This document shows positions 60,029 through 64,000 of a stretch of DNA of 64,000 nt, in pieces. Source of the stretch: Pseudoclavibacter endophyticus (GTDB lineage Bacteria; Actinomycetota; Actinomycetes; Actinomycetales; Microbacteriaceae); the NCBI RefSeq assembly GCF_008831085.1, contig NZ_WBJY01000001.1:2046001-2110000 (forward strand), written 5' to 3'. The notes beneath the pieces are model-generated. The model did no database searches. It was not told the origin of the DNA and saw only the letters and a list, made by a program, of their open reading frames with translations. Numbering within the stretch: position 1 is the first letter of the stretch; each line of letters begins with the position of its first letter. A program made the position numbers and the translations under genes.

Positions 60029-61807
60029 TCATGGCCTTCCGACGCTCAGCTCCGCGGTCTCGGCGGCGATGGTCGGATCGGTGAACTGTGGCTCGTCCCG
60101 GGGGGCGCCGGTCTCATCCAGCGGCCACCAGGATTCGTAGGTGGACTCCTCGAACGGCAGCGGCTTACCGGGCGCGACGATGGTGTCCGCGGGACGATCA
60201 CCGCCGAGCAGGAACTCGATAACCGGCAGATCGACCGCATCCGTGCCGTAGGGGAAGACGCCGTGGATGCTCTCGTTGTCGACCACGATCAGACTGGTGT
60301 TCGGCAGACCGGTGCCCGCCGCCCACCCCTGCTCATAGGGCGTCATCGAGTCGAGCTCGCTCTGCACCACGAGGGTCTCGGGGAAGTCGGCGCCGAGCTC
60401 GGGCATCTTCGAGTCGGTGGGCCAGAACGCGCAGGTGGGCGTGATCAGCAGGCCGAGCTGCGCCGTGAGGGGCGCGACCTCCGCAGTCGTCTCGTGGAAG
60501 TCCGCCCAGTGCTCGGCTCCCTGCGTCCACTGTCCGTCCGTGCAGGCGGTGAACTCGATGACATAGTCGTGCGTTCCTTGGATCATCTCGCCCGGGGTGG
60601 GCTCGGGTGTTGCTGACAGGAGCGCAAGCCTTTCGTCCGCGATTGCTCGCAGGGCATCCGGCAAGTCTGTCCTCGCGACGATCCGAGCGGTCAGCTCGGT
60701 CGGATCCACGGGCGCAGTCGAGGCCTCTGCTTCGGCGATGATGCTGGCCACCAGACTTCCGGCGGCCGGATAGAGCGCGGGACTCGAGAATGCGGCGGAG
60801 CCGCTGACGACGGTCCAGGCGGACTGAGCCGCCAGCGACGTCAGCGGGTCTGCGGTCGCAGCGAAGTACCGCTCCCAGATCGCCTCGGGATCGGTGCCGA
60901 GCCCGACGATCGCGTCGTTGCGGGCGATCCAGTTCAGCATGTGCAGGCGGAACTGGCGGTCCCGTGCGAGGTGAGCCGCGTCGTAGTTGTGCTGGATCGA
61001 GTCCCGCGTCGAGTCGGTTGCCGAGTCGAAGACCATACGCTCGATGTTCTCGGCGAACAGAGTTCCGTACCACGCACCGATCCACGTGCCGTAGGAGTAG
61101 CCGATGTAGGTCACCGTCTCGAGGCCGAGCAGGAGTCGCATGAAGTCCATGTCGTACGCGGCTTGCTCGGTGGTCATGGTCGCCACGTCGGGATGCTCCG
61201 AGCAGGCCTCGCCGATCGCCTGGGCTGCGGCCGCCGGCCCGCCAGCGGGGTCGTACTGGTACTCGCAGCTGGCGCGACTCGACTGCCCGAGCCCGCGCTG
61301 ATCGAAGCTCACGTAGTTCGTCGTCGGGCGCAGCTCCGGCGTGTACAGCTGGATCGCGGTGCTGAACGAGAGCCCGGAGGTGTAAGGGCCGCCGGGGTGC
61401 CCGATGATCGTGGTGTTGTAGTCGGAGTCTGCCGGATCGATGTTGCGCGCCTGTGAGATGCGGACATCCCAGGTGAGCTCCGGATCAGGGTTCAGCCAGT
61501 CCCGAGGGACCTGGATCGTCGCACATTCGACGTTCGAGGTGTCCGCCCCGGGAATGGGAGGCCCGTCTTCGTTGAACTCGCACGCCTCCCAGACCAGGGT
61601 CTGGTCAGCGAGCGGCCCGGCCAGCGCTGCGATGTCCGGGGTCGCGCCGCCCTGCGCATCGGGCGCGGCCGCGTCGCGGGTGACGATCGCCAGCACGGCC
61701 CCGACGACGACGACGAGGACAACGACAGCCACCGCCACTCCGCGCGCGAGCCGGTCTCTTCCACGGGTTCGCGCTGTTCCGGCGGGGCCGGATCCGAGTT
61801 CGGACAT
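60029..61807 (-). CDS. Membrane-anchored alpha/beta hydrolase with TAP-like C-terminal domain (SlpD/E-type tripeptidyl aminopeptidase)
   Basis: 592 residues. One uncleaved membrane anchor near 22-43 (VAVAVVVLVVVVGAVLAIV). The alpha/beta hydrolase domain has IGHPGGPYTSGLS, SFDQRGLGQSS and the nucleophile elbow GYSYG; the C-terminal TAP-like domain shows VVQSELDSMTPYEQGWAA (Asp) and NESIHGVF (His). Streptomyces relatives remove tripeptides from secreted proteins. Start ATG 61807 after GGAGAAG. Copy C of the promoter is 68 bp upstream. Confidence 0.93.
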   Translation of the reverse strand: MSELGSGPAGTARTRGRDRLARGVAVAVVVLVVVVGAVLAIVTRDAAAPDAQGGATPDIAALAGPLADQTLVWEACEFNEDGPPIPGADTSNVECATIQVPRDWLNPDPELTWDVRISQARNIDPADSDYNTTIIGHPGGPYTSGLSFSTAIQLYTPELRPTTNYVSFDQRGLGQSSRASCEYQYDPAGGPAAAAQAIGEACSEHPDVATMTTEQAAYDMDFMRLLLGLETVTYIGYSYGTWIGAWYGTLFAENIERMVFDSATDSTRDSIQHNYDAAHLARDRQFRLHMLNWIARNDAIVGLGTDPEAIWERYFAATADPLTSLAAQSAWTVVSGSAAFSSPALYPAAGSLVASIIAEAEASTAPVDPTELTARIVARTDLPDALRAIADERLALLSATPEPTPGEMIQGTHDYVIEFTACTDGQWTQGAEHWADFHETTAEVAPLTAQLGLLITPTCAFWPTDSKMPELGADFPETLVVQSELDSMTPYEQGWAAGTGLPNTSLIVVDNESIHGVFPYGTDAVDLPVIEFLLGGDRPADTIVAPGKPLPFEESTYESWWPLDETGAPRDEPQFTDPTIAAETAELSVGRP

Positions 61808-61874
61808 GGTCTTCTCCTCATCTGCTCGCGACGCCGGCGGCGTCGCACCCGCCGCCAATCGGCCGGTCAGAGGC

Positions 61875-61906
61875 AGTCCACACGCTGTCCTGACCACCGG
61901 GTCAAG
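61875..61906 (-). promoter_or_regulatory. MerR-type promoter C (TAP-like hydrolase)
   Basis: CTTGACC, a 19-bp spacer with GGTGG-TCA-GGACA, then TGGACT. It also contains the palindrome TGACC-4-GGTCA. Confidence 0.7.
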
Positions 61907-61954
61907 CGGTGAGGTGGCGCCGGCGAGAGAGTCGCGCACCTCAGGATGCGCGGC

Positions 61955-63019
61955 TCACCGACCGTCGACCTCCTCGGCATCGTGGCGCTGTGCGAACGCC
62001 CAGGCGATCCGGGTGACGTCCGGTCCTGCCGTGTCGGTGAACAGACCCCTGCTGTTCGGGTGGGACCATGAGTGCGCGAGCAGGTCCGCGAAGACGTACT
62101 CGACGAGCACCCGCCCCTCCGGAGTGCTCACTGTGGTGTGCTCGTATCCGTACTGCCGACCCGCCGGCGGGTGCTCCACGGTGACGGTGACGAGAGCGAG
62201 ACTCTCGTTGAGCATGCCGTCGTCGATCAGGTCGTGCACCGCGATCCAGTGATCGACCAGCCTCTCGCCGACGATCGTCGGGACGACTTCATCTCGGCCG
62301 CCCTGCACGACCAGCAGGGGAAGGGGTCGGGCTCGATCACCCATTTGCGCCCACGCCTGTCGCGCGGTGGCGCTCGCAGGCGTGGAGTCCGGGTCGTCTG
62401 GATCCACCTGATTGAGGCCGTACTCGCCCCCGGCCACCGAGGTGACGGTGGCGAACACGTCCGGATACGTGGCGCCGAGGATCACGGCGGCCCCGGCGCC
62501 CGACGACGCACCCGAGACGTGCACGCGATCAGCATCCGCATCATAGGTGGATACGACCTCGCGTACCACTCCCGCCAGCAGCGCGGGTTCGCCGGACCCG
62601 CGTACCTGATTGCGGGGGTCGGCGGAGTTCCAGCAGTTGACGTCGCTCTCGAAGGGCCGCTGGGTCGGGTAGACGACGATGAAGCCCTCCTGGTCGGCGA
62701 GGACGTTGAACTGAGTTGCTTCCTTCATCGAGTTCCATCCGAACCCGGTCATGCCGCACCCGTGCAGCGCCATCATTATCGGCAGCTCCGTGGACCCGTC
62801 GTGCTGGGGCGGAAGGTGCACCTGGTAGTGCTTGCGGGTGCCGTCCGACGACACATAGACGTGGTTGCGGTCGTTCGCGCCGCTCCACCAGGGCAGCCCG
62901 AACTGGAAGACGAGGCCGAGCGCGACGACGGCGATCGTGGGCATCGCTACGGCGAGGCCGACGAGCCAGCGCCACCTGCGCCGTCGGCGCGGGGCGGGGT
63001 CCCCGGGAGACTTCTTCAT
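61955..63019 (-). CDS. PHB-depolymerase/LpqC-type esterase, membrane-anchored or secreted
   Basis: 354 residues. A basic RRRRRWRW start and one helix (near 17-42) form a signal anchor. The esterase domain has MMALHGCGMTGFGWN, the nucleophile motif SGASSGAG, Asp in QGGRDEVVP and a C-terminal HSWSHPNSRGLF that carries the catalytic His. Relatives are feruloyl esterases, acetyl-xylan esterases and short-chain PHB depolymerases. Start ATG 63019 with GAGGGG upstream. Copy D of the promoter lies 40 bp upstream. Confidence 0.9.
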   Translation of the reverse strand: MKKSPGDPAPRRRRRWRWLVGLAVAMPTIAVVALGLVFQFGLPWWSGANDRNHVYVSSDGTRKHYQVHLPPQHDGSTELPIMMALHGCGMTGFGWNSMKEATQFNVLADQEGFIVVYPTQRPFESDVNCWNSADPRNQVRGSGEPALLAGVVREVVSTYDADADRVHVSGASSGAGAAVILGATYPDVFATVTSVAGGEYGLNQVDPDDPDSTPASATARQAWAQMGDRARPLPLLVVQGGRDEVVPTIVGERLVDHWIAVHDLIDDGMLNESLALVTVTVEHPPAGRQYGYEHTTVSTPEGRVLVEYVFADLLAHSWSHPNSRGLFTDTAGPDVTRIAWAFAQRHDAEEVDGR

Positions 63020-63058
63020 GTTCGCAATTCCCCTCGACTGCTGCTGTTTCGGCTTCCG

Positions 63059-63090
63059 ATCCAAGACCGTGGCCTGACCACAGGGTCAAG
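63059..63090 (-). promoter_or_regulatory. MerR-type promoter D (esterase)
   Basis: CTTGACC, a 19-bp spacer with TGTGG-TCAGG-CCACG, then TTGGAT. TGACC-ACAG-GGTCA at the -35 end is palindromic, as in copy C. Confidence 0.75.
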
Positions 63091-63137
63091 TCGGTTGCCG
63101 CATCGGAGGCCACACCGCCGGGGTCGGCCGAACCCGA

Positions 63138-63169
63138 CTTGACCATGTGCTCACAACATGACTTCGACC
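63138..63169 (+). promoter_or_regulatory. MerR-type promoter E (28-residue peptide)
   Basis: CTTGACC, a 19-bp spacer with ATGTG-CTCA-CAACAT, then TCGACC (weak -10). It is divergent from copy D by about 50 bp and lies 35 bp before the small gene. Confidence 0.6.
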
Positions 63170-63203
63170 GGTGGCACACCTCGTGTTCATGAAGGAGATC
63201 GAG

Positions 63204-63290
63204 ATGAAGACTCACTACGCGCGAGCGATCCTCCTCGCCCTCGGGTTCGCGATGTTCTTGGGCCTGGTGCTGACCTGGCATGCACGGTGA
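63204..63290 (+). CDS. 28-residue single-helix membrane peptide
   Basis: MKTHYARAILLALGFAMFLG and LVLTWHAR: a basic start, one hydrophobic helix and a basic end. ATG 63204 has AAGGAG at 7-base spacing, and an in-frame ATG at 63189 is possible. Its own promoter E and the ribosome site argue that it is expressed. It may be a regulator of a membrane protein or a short secreted factor. Confidence 0.6.
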   Translation: MKTHYARAILLALGFAMFLGLVLTWHAR

Positions 63291-63465
63291 CAGCGTCCGC
63301 CAGCCGCTGTTCGCGCCCGCTCGCCGACTCCGTCCTGTGCTGACGGGCAGTGTCACGGTGGAGCCTCGCGCTGCTCAATCGGACGACCGCGCACGGTGGG
63401 TCGCAGAGCGGCGCGCACGCGTCGTCCCCACTTTACGAATTATGTGTCTGACTCCGGGATAATGA

Positions 63466-63480
63466 TGTGGTGACCACATA
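63466..63480. promoter_or_regulatory. 15-bp perfect palindrome before a LuxR regulator gene
   Basis: ATGTGGT-G-ACCACAT, about 40 bp before the regulator start and next to TAATGAT. The TGTGG half-sites resemble those in promoters A and D. Confidence 0.55.
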
Positions 63481-63521
63481 CTTGGGCCACCGGGGGCGCT
63501 CGTTGCCTATTGGAAGTCATC

Positions 63522-64000
63522 GTGCCGCAACTTCTGGGTAGGGGACGAGAGCGCCGAATGGTCGAGCACCTGCTGGTCGGGGCGCAAGCCGGGCACAGCA
63601 GGACGCTGGTCGTGCGCGGCGATGCGGGAATGGGCAAGACGGCGCTGCTGAAGCATCTGCGGGATGCCGCGCTCGCCGCCAGATTCCGCGTCGAGTCGTC
63701 GACGGGCGTCGAGGCCGAGAGCCAGTTCGCTTTCGCCGGACTTCATCAATTCTGCGTCCCGTTCCTCGATCACCTTGACGCACTGCCCGAGCCGCAGCAG
63801 TTGGCGCTGGGCGTCGCCCTGGGGAGTCGAAGTGGCTCCCCGCCCGATAAGTTCCTGGTCGGACTTGCCACACTCCACCTCGTCGCCGAAGCAGCCGAGC
63901 ACGAGCCGTTGCTGTGCGTGGTGGATGACGCGCAATGGCTGGACCAGGTTTCGGCTGAGGTCATCGGGTTCGTGGCCCGCCGCATAGATGCCGAGCGTAT
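63522..64000 (+). CDS. LuxR-family large ATP-binding regulator (LAL/MalT-like), 3' end cut by window
   Basis: The first 159 residues of a LAL-type regulator. LLGRGRERRMVEHLLVGAQA is followed by Walker A GDAGMGKTAL and Walker B LLCVVDDAQWLD. The usual family length is 850-950 residues with a C-terminal LuxR HTH beyond the window. Start is given as GTG 63522; TTG 63510 is an alternative, and no strong ribosome site supports either. A palindromic operator candidate lies upstream. Confidence 0.85.
   Translation, partial: MPQLLGRGRERRMVEHLLVGAQAGHSRTLVVRGDAGMGKTALLKHLRDAALAARFRVESSTGVEAESQFAFAGLHQFCVPFLDHLDALPEPQQLALGVALGSRSGSPPDKFLVGLATLHLVAEAAEHEPLLCVVDDAQWLDQVSAEVIGFVARRIDAER

Overview
The window is GC-rich DNA with dense coding, many GTG starts and many 4-base ATGA/GTGA gene overlaps. 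It carries mycothiol-type arsenate reductases, an IdeR/DtxR-like iron box, a CXC-rich SoxR and many TetR/MerR/ArsR regulators. This fits a free-living actinomycete, most probably a Microbacteriaceae-like soil or plant-associated bacterium (inference; no rRNA or tRNA gene is visible). No CRISPR array, intact transposase or replication origin was seen.

Layout. 1-5.2 kb: a partial flavin monooxygenase of the acyl-CoA dehydrogenase fold divergent from a LysR regulator, an orphan trpF, a siderophore-interacting protein behind an iron box, and a luciferase-like monooxygenase. 5.2-13.6 kb: a membrane protein, a NarL-type two-component pair, two drug-type MFS exporters, and azlCD with a divergent Lrp regulator. 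13.6-18.4 kb: a small TPR-like protein, an ArsR/SRPBCC pair sharing a palindrome over both start codons, two small membrane proteins, and three arsenate reductases, one fused to ArsR. 18.5-25.4 kb: a bacterial voltage-gated sodium channel, an EF-G-binding-type FBP protein, a tetR-glycosidase-CPBP protease operon, a TetR/DHFR-like/VOC unit and HtpX. 25.6-32.4 kb: an MFS-SoxR operon with a recognisable SoxR promoter, a ThrE exporter, a DUF4166-epimerase pair and an OhrR-type MarR.

32.6-45.0 kb is the most coherent unit: a sulfated-compound utilisation locus. It has two cytoplasmic sulfatases, a formylglycine-generating enzyme (FGE) that would activate them, a TetR regulator, a peptide/oligosaccharide-type ABC importer (binding protein, permease, a permease-ATPase fusion, a second ATPase) and a cytoplasmic GH3 glycosidase. 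A 17-bp operator occurs in exactly two places, in front of the binding-protein gene and between the divergent importer and sulfatase operons. The likely scheme is import of a sulfated glycoside, then desulfation and hydrolysis inside the cell, under TetR control.

45.1-53.3 kb: a P1B metal ATPase, a second NarL-type two-component pair with membrane proteins, and an ArsR-SRPBCC-DUF1801 operon in which DUF1801 is broken by an in-frame stop. 53.3-58.4 kb is a gene graveyard: remnants of a MobF relaxase, a LuxR ATPase, a small-multidrug-export protein, a GPP34 protein, an MFS carrier and a duplicated hydrolase tail, around an intact MerR gene. 57-63.3 kb holds a hydrolase, a glutaminase-STAS fusion, a TAP-like peptidase, a secreted-type esterase and a 28-residue membrane peptide. 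Each of these five is preceded by the same MerR-type promoter (TTGACC, exact 19-bp spacer with a dyad, weak -10), which suggests a small undescribed MerR regulon. The window ends inside a large LuxR-family ATPase regulator.
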